From assembly GCA_900539755.1 (NCBI GenBank), contig UQDC01000003.1, positions 62,001 through 126,000 of the forward strand: 64,000 nt of DNA, written 5' to 3'. A model generated the notes under the pieces. It was not told the DNA's origin, made no database searches, and worked only from the letters and a program-made list of their open reading frames with translations. This document shows, piece after piece, positions 36,249 through 45,039 of the stretch. The number at the start of each line of letters is the position of its first letter. Within the stretch, counting starts at the first letter, position 1. Made by a program: the position numbers and the translations under genes. The stretch comes from an uncultured Alistipes sp. GTDB taxonomy: Bacteria; Bacteroidota; Bacteroidia; Bacteroidales; Rikenellaceae.

Positions 36249-37154
36249 ATGACAAATGAGATATCGACCAATTCCGCGAAAGCATGGTGGTTAGCAGCAC
36301 GCCCGAAAACATTGACAGCCGCCGCTATGCCGGTTCTTATAGGTTGTGCTATCGCCTTAACAGCCGACAGTTTTCAATGGGCACCAGCCATACTCTGTCT
36401 GTTGTTTGCTTTCCTAATGCAAATAGACACCAATCTGATCAACGACCTTTTCGATTATAAGAAAGGAAGCGACAGACAAGATCGCCTGGGTCCCGAGCGT
36501 GCCTGCGCACAAGGATGGATCACGATCCCAGCCATGCAACGTGGAATTCTGATTACCACAACTGCGGCCTGCCTGTTTGGCCTTGGATTACTTTTTTACG
36601 GAGGGTGGGAGCTCATCATGGTTGGACTGCTCTGTGTGCTGTTTGCCTTCTTATACACTGCCGGGCCCTACCCGCTTGCCTATCATGGATGGGGCGACCT
36701 GTTGGTATTGCTGTTTTTCGGATTTATTCCGGTAGGATGTACCTATTATGTCATGTGTCATAATTGGACATTCGAAGTAACCATTGCCTCACTCAGTTGT
36801 GGAATGGTCATCGACACACTACTAATGGTAAACAATTTCAGGGATCGTGAACAAGACGCAACAAGTGGCAAACAAACCCTCGTAGTCCGTTTTGGCAGTT
36901 ATGTCGGACAACAACTCTACTTATGGTTAGGTATTGTAGCTGTACTACTCAATCTCCTGATGATCGGATTCGGACAACTCTGGGCAGCCATTTTACCATT
37001 ATTATATCTGCCATTGCATATACACACATGGAGAAGCATGGTTAAGATTGATCACGGTAAGGAGTTGAACCGCATTTTAGGACTCACCTCTCGCAACATG
37101 CTTCTGTATGCTATACTGTTTACCATCGGGTCGATGATCGTAAAATTTGTATAA
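36249..37154 (+). CDS. menA: 1,4-dihydroxy-2-naphthoate polyprenyltransferase
   Basis: 301 residues, UbiA-family integral membrane prenyltransferase with about eight helices. The first Asp-rich motif is NLINDLFDYKKGSDRQD and the second is NNFRDREQDATSGKQTL; these bind Mg-polyprenyl diphosphate. The opening AWWLAARPKTLTAAAMPVLIG is typical of MenA. It attaches the polyprenyl tail to DHNA in menaquinone synthesis. No other men genes are adjacent. A strong terminator follows. Confidence 0.93.
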   Translation: MTNEISTNSAKAWWLAARPKTLTAAAMPVLIGCAIALTADSFQWAPAILCLLFAFLMQIDTNLINDLFDYKKGSDRQDRLGPERACAQGWITIPAMQRGILITTTAACLFGLGLLFYGGWELIMVGLLCVLFAFLYTAGPYPLAYHGWGDLLVLLFFGFIPVGCTYYVMCHNWTFEVTIASLSCGMVIDTLLMVNNFRDREQDATSGKQTLVVRFGSYVGQQLYLWLGIVAVLLNLLMIGFGQLWAAILPLLYLPLHIHTWRSMVKIDHGKELNRILGLTSRNMLLYAILFTIGSMIVKFV

Positions 37155-37161
37155 CAAAAAC

Positions 37162-37195
37162 AAAAAGGGCTTCGGAACCAACCGAAGCCCTTTTT
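37162..37195. terminator. Bidirectional terminator between menA and a lipoprotein gene
   Basis: AAAAAGGGCTTCGG / CCGAAGCCCTTTTT, 14-bp stem with loop AACCAA; T tracts on both strands between convergent genes. Confidence 0.9.
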
Positions 37196-37213
37196 ATATC
37201 CACAATTATGTTG

Positions 37214-37621
37214 CTAATTTTCCAAAGTAGCGACTACCAATACATTTAAAGTCTCACCCTGAGGAAGATAGAAGGATTTAGAACCAACAGGAGTTTTGGT
37301 AGCAGGATCCAGCACCACGATATAAGCATCGAGATAATTACCTTCGATCTGATTGTATTCGGTCAATTCTCCCGATTTGAATTCAAAACGACACTTACCG
37401 TTCTGATCTGTAATCCCTTCACGAAATGCAACAAAAGAAGGAGCACTTTCCACGCTCTGAGTCAAAATAACTTGGTAATCCGGCAGAGTTTGCAAGTTCT
37501 GATTCGCATCATAATACTTCACTGTAACCTCCATAACAGCTGCCAACTCTTCAGTTTTTGAGCACCCGGTTACCATCACGGCAAACAGGCCAGCAATTAA
37601 TGCAAAAAGAATCTTTTTCAT
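37214..37621 (-). CDS. Small lipoprotein of unknown function
   Basis: 135 residues from the ATG of MKKILFALIAGLFAVMVTGCSK; a longer frame from 37666 has no signal character. The lipobox is VTGC, so the protein should be lipidated and envelope-bound. The mature part is a single beta-rich domain (VTVKYYDANQNLQTLPDYQVIL ... DQNGKCRFEFKSGEL) with the look of a prealbumin/CarboxypepD-regulatory-like fold. I do not recognise a family. Monocistronic by context. Confidence 0.75.
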   Translation of the reverse strand: MKKILFALIAGLFAVMVTGCSKTEELAAVMEVTVKYYDANQNLQTLPDYQVILTQSVESAPSFVAFREGITDQNGKCRFEFKSGELTEYNQIEGNYLDAYIVVLDPATKTPVGSKSFYLPQGETLNVLVVATLEN

Positions 37622-37900
37622 TATTGAAAGTATTTTATAATCTTGGATTGCCCCCCAAAAATACAAAATAAATCTTATTCACCAACATTTACGCCTTACA
37701 CCGAAACCGACCGAGATCACCATATACCCACACCAAAGCCACAAATTAATCTTGCTTAACCACTATGAGCCCGGACCAAACCCATCGGTTACTCAATAAT
37801 AATGACGACCTCTTTGTACGCTAACTACTCGATATAGGTATCACCGATCTTGTATTCAAGCCGTAAAATTGTATATTTAAGCATAAAATTCGCGACCAAC

Positions 37901-38422
37901 ATGGATGATCTGACGCTTATTCTCTTACTTCCCATTGTATTTATGATCCATGAATTCGAAGAGATGATTCTGTTTCCTTACTGGATACCCAAACACACAG
38001 ACGAATTTAAACGTCGCTACCCTCGATGGTACTCCAAATTGAAACTCGAACAGAAATTCATATTATTTCAAACACCGGCCTTTATCCTCGCCGTATTTGA
38101 GGAGTTTATACTGATTTCAGCCGGAACGTTACTGACCGTCGTAACAGGCAACCTCATCTATTGGTATTTCTGTTTACTGGCCTTTACTCTACATTTTGCA
38201 GGACACATTCTTCTCCCCATCGTACTAAAAAAATATGTTCCGGCACTCATTACAACTCTTATATGTTTACCCTATTGTGTATGGGCTATCTATTCTGTGT
38301 ACAATTATTTTTCGACACTTCAACATCTTTATATCGGATTGGCCAGTCTATTGTTTTTTATTCTAAATCTACACGTAGTACAAAACATTGCTTTCAAGCT
38401 ACACAAACTGCTCACCCGATAA
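37901..38422 (+). CDS. HXXEE-domain membrane protein
   Basis: 173 residues from the ATG of MDDLTLILLLPIVFMIHEFEEM; an in-frame ATG at 37850 would add 17 residues without membrane character. The motif HEFEE at residues 14-18 gives the HXXEE family its name. Four or five membrane helices follow, with further conserved His in FTLHFAGHILLPIV. Family function is unknown; the His/Glu placement suggests metal binding in the membrane (inference). Confidence 0.75.
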   Translation: MDDLTLILLLPIVFMIHEFEEMILFPYWIPKHTDEFKRRYPRWYSKLKLEQKFILFQTPAFILAVFEEFILISAGTLLTVVTGNLIYWYFCLLAFTLHFAGHILLPIVLKKYVPALITTLICLPYCVWAIYSVYNYFSTLQHLYIGLASLLFFILNLHVVQNIAFKLHKLLTR

Positions 38423-38434
38423 TCGGGGAAGCAC

Positions 38435-39073
38435 TCATTTCCCAATTCGGTCAATCTCCTCTTTAGTTAAAGCGTTGCCATAAGCCCACAGGTAAAAAGA
38501 GGCTACAGTCCCATACGGAGAAAAAAGTTTGCGATACTTCTCAAACATCTCACGTGTCAGTTCTGGCAAATGATACAACGAGCATAAACTGCGCCGAATA
38601 ATCAGATCGTGACGGCTCAACACATCGGGTCGCTGCAACGAAAAGATCATTAACATTTCAGCTGTCCATACTCCGACTCCTGGCAATTCGGTCAATACAT
38701 GAATAAGCTCATCATCTGACAATTGTGACAACCTCTCTATGGACAGACGCTGATCCAAAGCGGCTTCAGCAGCAGCACGGATATAATTGACCTTGCGTTG
38801 CGACAGCCCACAGCTCCGTAACGTTTCATTGTCAACCGCCAAAACCGATTGTGGCTGCATCTCTTTGACCACATTTTGCACGCGAGTAAAAATAGTTGCG
38901 GCCGCTTTTCCGGAGACCTGTTGACCGATAATATTGCCGACCAATGCGGTAAAGAGATCCGGCACAACCTCGCGTTGAATCATTCCGAAACGTTCAATTA
39001 ACCCCGCCATACGGCCATCACATTTCCGTAAATAATTCAACTCCTTTTCACCATATTGAAACACTGCGTTCAT
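38435..39073 (-). CDS. DNA-3-methyladenine glycosylase II-like (HhH-GPD family)
   Basis: 212 residues from the ATG of MNAVFQYGEKEL. HhH-GPD base-excision glycosylase: GNIIGQQVSGKAA, the helix-hairpin-helix LPGVGVWTAEMLM, and the catalytic Asp in VLSRHDLIIRR. The C-terminal FSPYGTVASFYLWAY is typical of AlkA/MAG enzymes. There is no iron-sulfur cluster motif. It excises alkylated purines in the cytosol. It converges on the HXXEE gene with only 12 bp between the two stops. Confidence 0.88.
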   Translation of the reverse strand: MNAVFQYGEKELNYLRKCDGRMAGLIERFGMIQREVVPDLFTALVGNIIGQQVSGKAAATIFTRVQNVVKEMQPQSVLAVDNETLRSCGLSQRKVNYIRAAAEAALDQRLSIERLSQLSDDELIHVLTELPGVGVWTAEMLMIFSLQRPDVLSRHDLIIRRSLCSLYHLPELTREMFEKYRKLFSPYGTVASFYLWAYGNALTKEEIDRIGK

Positions 39074-39414
39074 GTTATATCTCACGTTAAGCAATACAAA
39101 CGATTAACACACTAAGATAAAATGTCTAAGAAAAATTATTCCTCTCATTCTCAAAGACAGCAAGATAGTATTTTACTGATTGATTTTACACGGAATCCAG
39201 AGCAACCCTTTACGCATCCTGATTCTCAATTACGCAATATTTCGGGCATCCAATCTCCTTTTCCACAATCAACCATCTGCCTAATAAACAAACAATTAAA
39301 ATCCAGACAGAACAAAATTATAAAAATGACGTACTATTTTTTCGATTCTACAACAGCGACCCAAACAATTTGCTAATTTTACGGCAGAAAACTATCACTT
39401 AAAATAGATTTATC
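39074..39414. other. Non-coding region before ferritin
   Basis: About 340 bp. A short open frame (39122-39376) has no family resemblance and poor codon character, and I do not call it. The region should hold the ferritin promoter; a TTTG at 39369-39372 is visible but no clean TAnnTTTG. Confidence 0.4.
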
Positions 39415-39939
39415 ATGTTAAATGCAAAAGTAGAACAGGCGCTCAACGCCCAGATCAATGCCGAATTCTGGTCAGCTTACCTCTATTTGTCCATGTCGGC
39501 AGACGCCATGCAAAAAGGGTACAAAGGCATCGCCAACTGGTTCTCGGTACAATTCCAGGAAGAACAGGCACATGCTCAAATTCTCATTAACTACGTTCAG
39601 GCACGCGGCGGCAAAGTAACCCTTGCTCCGATTGATGCGGTTAAGACTGAATGGGCCTCTCCTCTGGAGATGTATCAGGACACTTTGCAACACGAGCAAA
39701 AGGTAACCAGTTTGATTGACGACTTGTGCCACACTGCAGCCTCTGAGAAAGATTTTGCTACTGCCAATATGCTCATTTGGTTTGTCAACGAACAGGTTGA
39801 AGAGGAGGATAACGCTCGCACAATCATCGACCAGCTCAAAATGGTTGCTGACAACTCGCTCGGTCTTTATATGATTGACAAAGAGCTGGCTGCCCGTACC
39901 TATGTAGTACCTTCTCCATTGGCAGGTGCAGCAGAATAA
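39415..39939 (+). CDS. ftnA: Ferritin
   Basis: 174 residues, non-haem bacterial ferritin, usually a cytosolic 24-mer. Ferroxidase-site residues are visible in NAQINAEFWSAYLYL, FQEEQAHAQILINYV and WFVNEQVEEEDNARTI. It stores iron and limits Fenton chemistry. Monocistronic by context; the arsC-like gene after it has its own terminator and promoter. Confidence 0.95.
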   Translation: MLNAKVEQALNAQINAEFWSAYLYLSMSADAMQKGYKGIANWFSVQFQEEQAHAQILINYVQARGGKVTLAPIDAVKTEWASPLEMYQDTLQHEQKVTSLIDDLCHTAASEKDFATANMLIWFVNEQVEEEDNARTIIDQLKMVADNSLGLYMIDKELAARTYVVPSPLAGAAE

Positions 39940-40047
39940 TCTGCAGAGTCTCCAACGAGATTTTTTATTGTGATTTTGCCACGTTCGCAACACTGTCTGA
40001 AACGACAACCACATTGCGAATAGTGCAGCAAATAGAGCTTTTCAGAT

Positions 40048-40090
40048 AACCCTTTGCCCGAAATTGTCGAGCAAAGGGTTTATTTATTTC
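40048..40090 (+). terminator. Terminator between ferritin and arsC-like genes
   Basis: AACCCTTTGC / GCAAAGGGTT with a 13-nt loop, then TATTTATTTC. Confidence 0.7.
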
Positions 40091-40091
40091 G

Positions 40092-40099
40092 TATCTTTG
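40092..40099 (+). promoter_or_regulatory. -7 element before the arsC-like gene
   Basis: TATCTTTG matches the consensus, 34 bp before the ATG at 40134 and directly after a terminator. Confidence 0.6.
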
Positions 40100-40133
40100 G
40101 CTCGAATTAAATGACACGAATTACGAGTACCCC

Positions 40134-40490
40134 ATGAAACCTCTATTTATTCAATATGCCAAATGTGGCACCTGCATCAAAGCTCGCAAGTGGCTCGATG
40201 CACACGGTATCACATACGAAATCCGAGACATCATTACACACAATCCGTCTACTGCAGAAATCGGATCATGGCTTAAAGCGAGCAATCTTCCGATACGCAA
40301 ATTTTTCAATACCAGCGGACTGCGATACAAAGAGTTGAATTTAAAAGAGCGTGTCAAAACTGATTCCGAAGAGCAATTACTCGCTTTATTAGCTTCGGAC
40401 GGCAAACTGGTTAAACGCCCTGTATTGGTATTACCGGATCGCATCTTGGTCGGTTTCAAAGAGGAAGAGTGGGTTTCAGCTCTACTGTAA
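40134..40490 (+). CDS. ArsC/Spx-family thioredoxin-fold protein
   Basis: 118 residues of the ArsC/Spx/YffB superfamily, with CGTC (residues 11-14) in the first turn and the family run RKFFNTSGLRYKELNLKERV, then KRPVLVLPDRILVGFKEEEW. The second Cys in the motif is typical of the YffB/Spx-like branch more than of arsenate reductase proper, so arsenic reduction is not assured. The next gene, an MFS exporter, starts 13 bp later, so the two form an operon. Confidence 0.82.
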   Translation: MKPLFIQYAKCGTCIKARKWLDAHGITYEIRDIITHNPSTAEIGSWLKASNLPIRKFFNTSGLRYKELNLKERVKTDSEEQLLALLASDGKLVKRPVLVLPDRILVGFKEEEWVSALL

Positions 40491-40503
40491 GCATCATCCG
40501 ACG

Positions 40504-41958
40504 ATGAGTTGTACCTCCTCTTCACATACTCCACAATCGGCACTTTCCACTCCTGCACCCGCTCTCACTCCACCCTCCGTGCAGGATGGATTGCCTTTAC
40601 CCTCCCGGTACTGGGCTATTTTAGCCATTGCTTTGGGAATCACGGTATCCGTACTGGACGGAACCATTACCAATGTAGCACTACCCTCCATTGCCAGAGA
40701 CCTTAATACCTCGCCTGCTACATCCATCTGGATCGTCAATGCATACCAACTGGCCATCACCATCTCTCTGTTGTCGTTATCCTCTTTGGGTGACATTTGG
40801 GGCTACAGACGAATCTATACGATAGGACTCAGCCTGTTTATCGGCACTTCGCTATTGTGTGCCTGCTCCAACTCACTTCCCATGCTGGTGATCTCCAGAA
40901 CCCTGCAAGGATTTGGAGCTGCAGCCATAGCCAGTGTCAATACGGCTCTGATCCGTATCATCTATCCTTCCCGTTTTTTGGCCCGAGGATTGGGAATTAA
41001 CGCCCTGGTTGTATCCGTTTCTGCTGCTGCTGGACCTACTGTAGCCTCAGCAATTTTGTCTATCACCAACTGGCCATGGCTGTTTGCCATTAACATTCCG
41101 ATCGGAATCGCAGCCCTTGCTTTAAGCTACAAGTTTTTACCTGCCAACCCTATCCGTAACCTCAATCGAAAATTCGATATTCCAGGCGGTATTCTGAATG
41201 CCTGTTTCTTCTTCCTGTTAATCGGACTCATTGAGGGGGCCTCTCACGAACTTCCCCAACAACTGCTGCTGACAGGACTCTTTTTGTTAATCATCATTGG
41301 GACCATTTTCGTACGACGCGAACTCAAAAAGGAGTTTCCCCTACTACCGATCGACCTGTTAAAAATTCCGATCTTCTCTCTCTCTATCTCCACATCGGTA
41401 CTATCATTTACAGCACAAATGCTGGCCATGGTTTCACTACCCTTCTTTTTACAAGGTGAGTTAGGGAAAGATGCGGTCACTTGTGGCTTATTGATGACAC
41501 CATGGCCATTGGCAACCATGATTTGTGCCCCAATGGCCGGTATCCTTGCCGAGAGAGTCAATGCGGGATTGTTGGGTGGAATCGGTTTATCGATTTTTGC
41601 CTGTGGTCTATTCTTACTCAGCATGCTGACTCCGGAAGCAACCGCTGGAGATGTCATTTGGAGAATGGCGTTGTGCGGAGGAGGATTCGGACTATTCCAG
41701 ACGCCCAATAACAGCACAATCATTGCCTCTGCTCCTCGTAATCGGAGTGGTGGAGCCAGCGGCATGCTCGGTTCAGCCCGTTTGTTGGGCCAAACCAGCG
41801 GGGCTGCGCTGGTAGCGCTGATTTTCCGATTAATTCCGGGTGGACATAATACACATAACTCTCTGCTATTAGGTTGTGCGATAGCAGTATTGGCCGCACT
41901 TTTCAGTCTAACCCGCCTGGGCAGACAAACCGGGCCCAAACTCGATCGGCTAAATTAA
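40504..41958 (+). CDS. MFS multidrug exporter, DHA2 (EmrB/QacA) family
   Basis: 484 residues with about 14 membrane helices. Motif D1 of the 14-helix drug exporters is clear in SVLDGTITNVALPSIARDL, followed by WIVNAYQLAITISLLSLSSLGDIWGYRRIY (motif A region) and motif C-like SVSAAAGPTVASAILS. It should export drugs or toxic compounds by proton antiport. Cotranscribed with the ArsC-like gene. Confidence 0.88.
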   Translation: MSCTSSSHTPQSALSTPAPALTPPSVQDGLPLPSRYWAILAIALGITVSVLDGTITNVALPSIARDLNTSPATSIWIVNAYQLAITISLLSLSSLGDIWGYRRIYTIGLSLFIGTSLLCACSNSLPMLVISRTLQGFGAAAIASVNTALIRIIYPSRFLARGLGINALVVSVSAAAGPTVASAILSITNWPWLFAINIPIGIAALALSYKFLPANPIRNLNRKFDIPGGILNACFFFLLIGLIEGASHELPQQLLLTGLFLLIIIGTIFVRRELKKEFPLLPIDLLKIPIFSLSISTSVLSFTAQMLAMVSLPFFLQGELGKDAVTCGLLMTPWPLATMICAPMAGILAERVNAGLLGGIGLSIFACGLFLLSMLTPEATAGDVIWRMALCGGGFGLFQTPNNSTIIASAPRNRSGGASGMLGSARLLGQTSGAALVALIFRLIPGGHNTHNSLLLGCAIAVLAALFSLTRLGRQTGPKLDRLN

Positions 41959-42184
41959 CAGACATAAACTTCGCCCAAACCCGATCCGGGGTATAACATT
42001 TGTTGACGCCTCAATCTTCCTCTGCCCAATACCGCTACCCAAAACACAGCAGAAGAACTTTCAATGGACAAATCAAGCAATTACAAAATCGAGGGAGAGA
42101 GCTCTTTTCACAGATCTTGATCCCATCAAAATCTGTCAATTGCATACACAAGGCGCTTCCCCAGCGACACCTGTGAAAGCAGCA

Positions 42185-43519
42185 TTAAGAATAGCGACGG
42201 GGGAAACGAAACAGAATCGATAACAATGCGAATCCACCCATGAGCATCGGATAATAGAGGTAGCGCATGATCTCAAGGGGGGACAAAGCGGTCAAACCTG
42301 CCGCCATTAACAACTGCGCACCATACGGGATCAGCCCCTGCACAAAGCATGAGAAGGTATCGAGAATACTGGCACTTTTACGCGGATCTACACCGAATCG
42401 GTCAGCAATCCGTTTCGCAATCGGTCCAACAGTTATAATCGCTATCGTATTATTGGCCGTACAACAGTTAGCGACACTTACCAACGCAGCTATACTCAGT
42501 TCGGCTCCCCGTTTATTGCGGACACGGCGGGTCAACCGGTCAATCACGTAATCAATACCTCCACCCACCCGGATCAGTTCTAACATACCTCCAGCCAGTA
42601 ACGTTACAATAATCAACTGGCCCATATCCGAAATGCCGCTTCCCATTGAACCGAGCCAGTCAAACGGTCCGAAACTTCCTGTTGCCAGACCAATCACACC
42701 GGTTATCAACAGCCCCAACACCAATACGACCATCACGTTCATGCCGGCCAATGCGGTTCCCAACACCACAAGATACGGAACCACCTTAACCCATTCCAAC
42801 GGTTCACTTTGGGGTGGAATCTGCAAAGACCAGCTTTCGTATAGATAAAGCAATGTTACAACGACTGCGGCTGGCACCACAATCATACTGTTCACCTTAA
42901 ACTTATCCCGCATGCCGCACTCTTGAGTTCGCGTTGCAGCAATCGTTGTATCGGATATAAACGACAAATTGTCTCCAAAAAAGGCTCCTCCCACCACAAC
43001 TGCAGTCATCAAAGGCACACCGAGTCCGGTTTGTTCAGCGATTCCTGCCGCTACAGGAACTAACGCCACAATCGTTCCGACTGAGGTACCGATAGCCAAC
43101 GAAATAAAACAGGCTGCCAGAAAGATTCCAGGCAACAACAAATTGTCAGGTAAGATTCGCAATGTCAGATTGACCGTTGCATCGACCGCCCCCATTGCCT
43201 TGGCTGATGCAGCAAAAGCTCCGGCCAACACAAAAATCCATATCATCAGCATGATATTCTTGTGAGCCGCACCTGCCGAAAAACGATCCAATCGATCGGC
43301 TAATTTCATCTTCCGTGTAATCAGTACAGCATACGCAGAAGCAACCACAAAAGCGACCGAGATCGGCACCTTGTAAAAATCGCCAGCCACCAATGAGGAG
43401 ACCAGATACAGAGACAAGAAGACCACCAACGGACTTAACGCCAATAATCCTGTATTGCGTCCAGTTTTTTTCTGGGCATTAGTCTGATCCGAGTTACTAT
43501 ATTGATTCCGTATAGACAT
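42185..43519 (-). CDS. NhaC-family Na+/H+ antiporter
   Basis: 444 residues with 11-12 membrane helices. It resembles the NhaC family, including the conserved stretches FLAACFISLAIGTSVGTIVALVPVA and VGGAFFGDNLSFISDTTIAATRTQ. The second holds the acidic residues thought to bind sodium. It would exchange Na+ (or an organic anion pair, as in malate-lactate relatives) for H+ at the inner membrane. Monocistronic, with its own promoter candidate. Confidence 0.88.
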   Translation of the reverse strand: MSIRNQYSNSDQTNAQKKTGRNTGLLALSPLVVFLSLYLVSSLVAGDFYKVPISVAFVVASAYAVLITRKMKLADRLDRFSAGAAHKNIMLMIWIFVLAGAFAASAKAMGAVDATVNLTLRILPDNLLLPGIFLAACFISLAIGTSVGTIVALVPVAAGIAEQTGLGVPLMTAVVVGGAFFGDNLSFISDTTIAATRTQECGMRDKFKVNSMIVVPAAVVVTLLYLYESWSLQIPPQSEPLEWVKVVPYLVVLGTALAGMNVMVVLVLGLLITGVIGLATGSFGPFDWLGSMGSGISDMGQLIIVTLLAGGMLELIRVGGGIDYVIDRLTRRVRNKRGAELSIAALVSVANCCTANNTIAIITVGPIAKRIADRFGVDPRKSASILDTFSCFVQGLIPYGAQLLMAAGLTALSPLEIMRYLYYPMLMGGFALLSILFRFPRRYS

Positions 43520-43610
43520 TTTGGTACAAATCCGTTATTTCTATCTTTCCCAATTACCAATATAGGCAAAAGGATTCCCGAGCCATAATACTGGTAACGG
43601 CCCATGCGTA

Positions 43611-43618
43611 CAAAGATA
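43611..43618 (-). promoter_or_regulatory. -7 element before the nhaC-like gene
   Basis: CAAAGATA on + equals TATCTTTG on -, about 92 bp before the start at 43519. The -33 box is not clear. Confidence 0.5.
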
Positions 43619-43639
43619 GTGTCTTTCGACAATTTTTCA

Positions 43640-43937
43640 GAGTTACAATCCTAAAGGTCTTTCAATCATAAGCTACGCTTTCAATCCTAGAGACTAAGCT
43701 ACGATTATTCTTCGGCACGCACCTCTCTAAAACATCGAATCCCCGGTGCAAAGCACCGAGGATCCTCCGTGGCAAATAAACGGTCGAATCGACCTGAATA
43801 AAATGAATCGCAGTCACTAATGAAGCAGGTGTTGACCTAAAACCACCACCACTTGATCGGTCACCCACCACAGAGTGACCACGAAGTTCATTTGGTAGTA
43901 CGAAGATCAAACTTCGTAATAGGGCATTACATCAGAA
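43640..43937. other. Structured non-coding region with three hairpins
   Basis: About 300 bp between nhaC-like and DUF4465 genes. Perfect or near-perfect dyads: CCCCGGTGC/GCACCGAGG (43741-43761), GGTCAC/GTGACC (43859-43880), ACGAAGTT/AACTTCGT (43881-43917). An 82-codon open frame on the - strand overlaps it, but the dyads suggest a structured or repetitive element instead. It could be a dispersed Bacteroidota repeat. Confidence 0.45.
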
Positions 43938-44678
43938 TTACTCTGCAGTTGTGGTTACTTCGCTGAACTCAACATTGTCGATGCAGAAATATGCCGGTGT
44001 ATTCATACCGTAGTCACCTACATCGCTTGATGAGATCGTGAAGGCTACTTTGTTAAATGTTCCTAATGCAGACAAATCAACTTTGGTCCACTCAGCACAG
44101 ATGTATGTTTTACCATCACGGAAATCAGCCAAATAAATATCAGCCGTTCCGGTTTGTGTACCATCTTCTTTATAACCGGTAGCGGTTACTTTAAACCAGT
44201 CGCCAGCCTCAAATTTTTTCGCATATGCATCACCTTCTTTCATAGACAAGGCTGCATAGGTATTATTGTTAATCATCAGCGTAAGCTCATTACCCTCTTT
44301 ACCTGATGCCAAAGAGAAGAACGCACTGTTGGGATCTGCATACGAGCTATAAAAGCATACAACAAAATTAGCTGAACCTGCTGCACCACCATCGGCATAT
44401 ACACTGTACTGATTTGCATATCCCGGAGTGGTTTTATCATGCAAGTTAGAGACTGCAAATCCATCCCAAGAGGCCCACTCTGCATTGAAAGCATTGTTGA
44501 AAGTCACGCCGCTTTCCGTATAATTGCTATTGTTGATATAGCCCTCAGAGGGGAGCGTAATTGCGTCAAATGTCACAGTCACCTTGGGCGCTGGAGGGGG
44601 GACATCGTCTTTATCACAAGATGTCATCATTACAGAGCCTGCAACAGCAAGCAACCAAAGAAGTTTAAAATTTTTCAT
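43938..44678 (-). CDS. DUF4465-type lipoprotein under cobalamin riboswitch control
   Basis: 246 residues from the ATG of MKNFKLLWLLAVAGSVMMTSCDKDD; lipobox MTSC, followed by an acidic DKDD that favours surface exposure in Bacteroidota. The mature domain matches DUF4465 (VTFDAITLPSEGYINNSNY ... YANQYSVYADGGAAGSANFVVCFY ... NTPAYFCIDNVEF), a jelly-roll-like carbohydrate-module fold. The leader is a cobalamin riboswitch, so expression should rise when B12 is scarce. From memory, some DUF4465-like lipoproteins (BtuH) bind B12 at the surface; this gene fits that role, but no BtuB receptor is adjacent. Confidence 0.8.
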   Translation of the reverse strand: MKNFKLLWLLAVAGSVMMTSCDKDDVPPPAPKVTVTFDAITLPSEGYINNSNYTESGVTFNNAFNAEWASWDGFAVSNLHDKTTPGYANQYSVYADGGAAGSANFVVCFYSSYADPNSAFFSLASGKEGNELTLMINNNTYAALSMKEGDAYAKKFEAGDWFKVTATGYKEDGTQTGTADIYLADFRDGKTYICAEWTKVDLSALGTFNKVAFTISSSDVGDYGMNTPAYFCIDNVEFSEVTTTAE

Positions 44679-44740
44679 GATATAACTACTATTGTTGTAA
44701 CTAATTGTATTAAAAGCATTCAAATAGACACAACGATTTG

Positions 44741-44977
44741 GTGCGTCCTTTCCGGCGCACAACATTTTCGAACGACAAATCAGAGGAAGATACTTCACCC
44801 AAACGAACGTTGGGTAAAGGCCCTACTGTTCTAACTCCCGAAAACAACAGCAACCGGAAAAACGGAGTCGGCCGGTATTCTGACTTATCGCCCTCAAGGC
44901 GAATTACAGCAGCGGGTACTGTTCCTGATTCACACAGGATTCCCTTTTCGCCATGTTCCGTGCATGGCACCGAATCC
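44741..44977 (-). promoter_or_regulatory. Cobalamin (adenosylcobalamin) riboswitch
   Basis: Read on the - strand: GGTGCC, then AAAAGGGAATCC, CCCGCTGCTGTAA, and the B12 box AGTCAGAATACCGGCC, in the canonical order and spacing. A 3' hairpin GTGCGCC/GGACGCAC (+ strand 44741-44760) is the likely expression platform. It ends about 60 nt before the DUF4465 start codon, so control is probably at transcription termination or translation. Confidence 0.9.
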
Positions 44978-44981
44978 GTCG

Positions 44982-45008
44982 CAAAGGTAAACAATTTTTC
45001 AGAACAAA
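44982..45008 (-). promoter_or_regulatory. Promoter for the riboswitch-DUF4465 transcript
   Basis: CAAAGGTA (44982-44989) is TACCTTTG on -, with CAAA (TTTG on -) at 45005-45008. The spacing of 15 nt is a little short. The expected start coincides with the 5' edge of the riboswitch. Confidence 0.5.
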
Positions 45009-45039
45009 CAACACATTTGCAAATTGTTCGTACTGAGAC

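Noticed and set aside
39122..39376. 84-codon open frame before ferritin
   Set aside because: Low-complexity Ser/Gln/Asn sequence with no family resemblance in an AT-rich leader region.
43662..43910. 82-codon open frame on the - strand between nhaC-like and DUF4465 genes
   Set aside because: It overlaps three strong dyads, which fit a structured or repeat element better; kept as an unexplained region instead.
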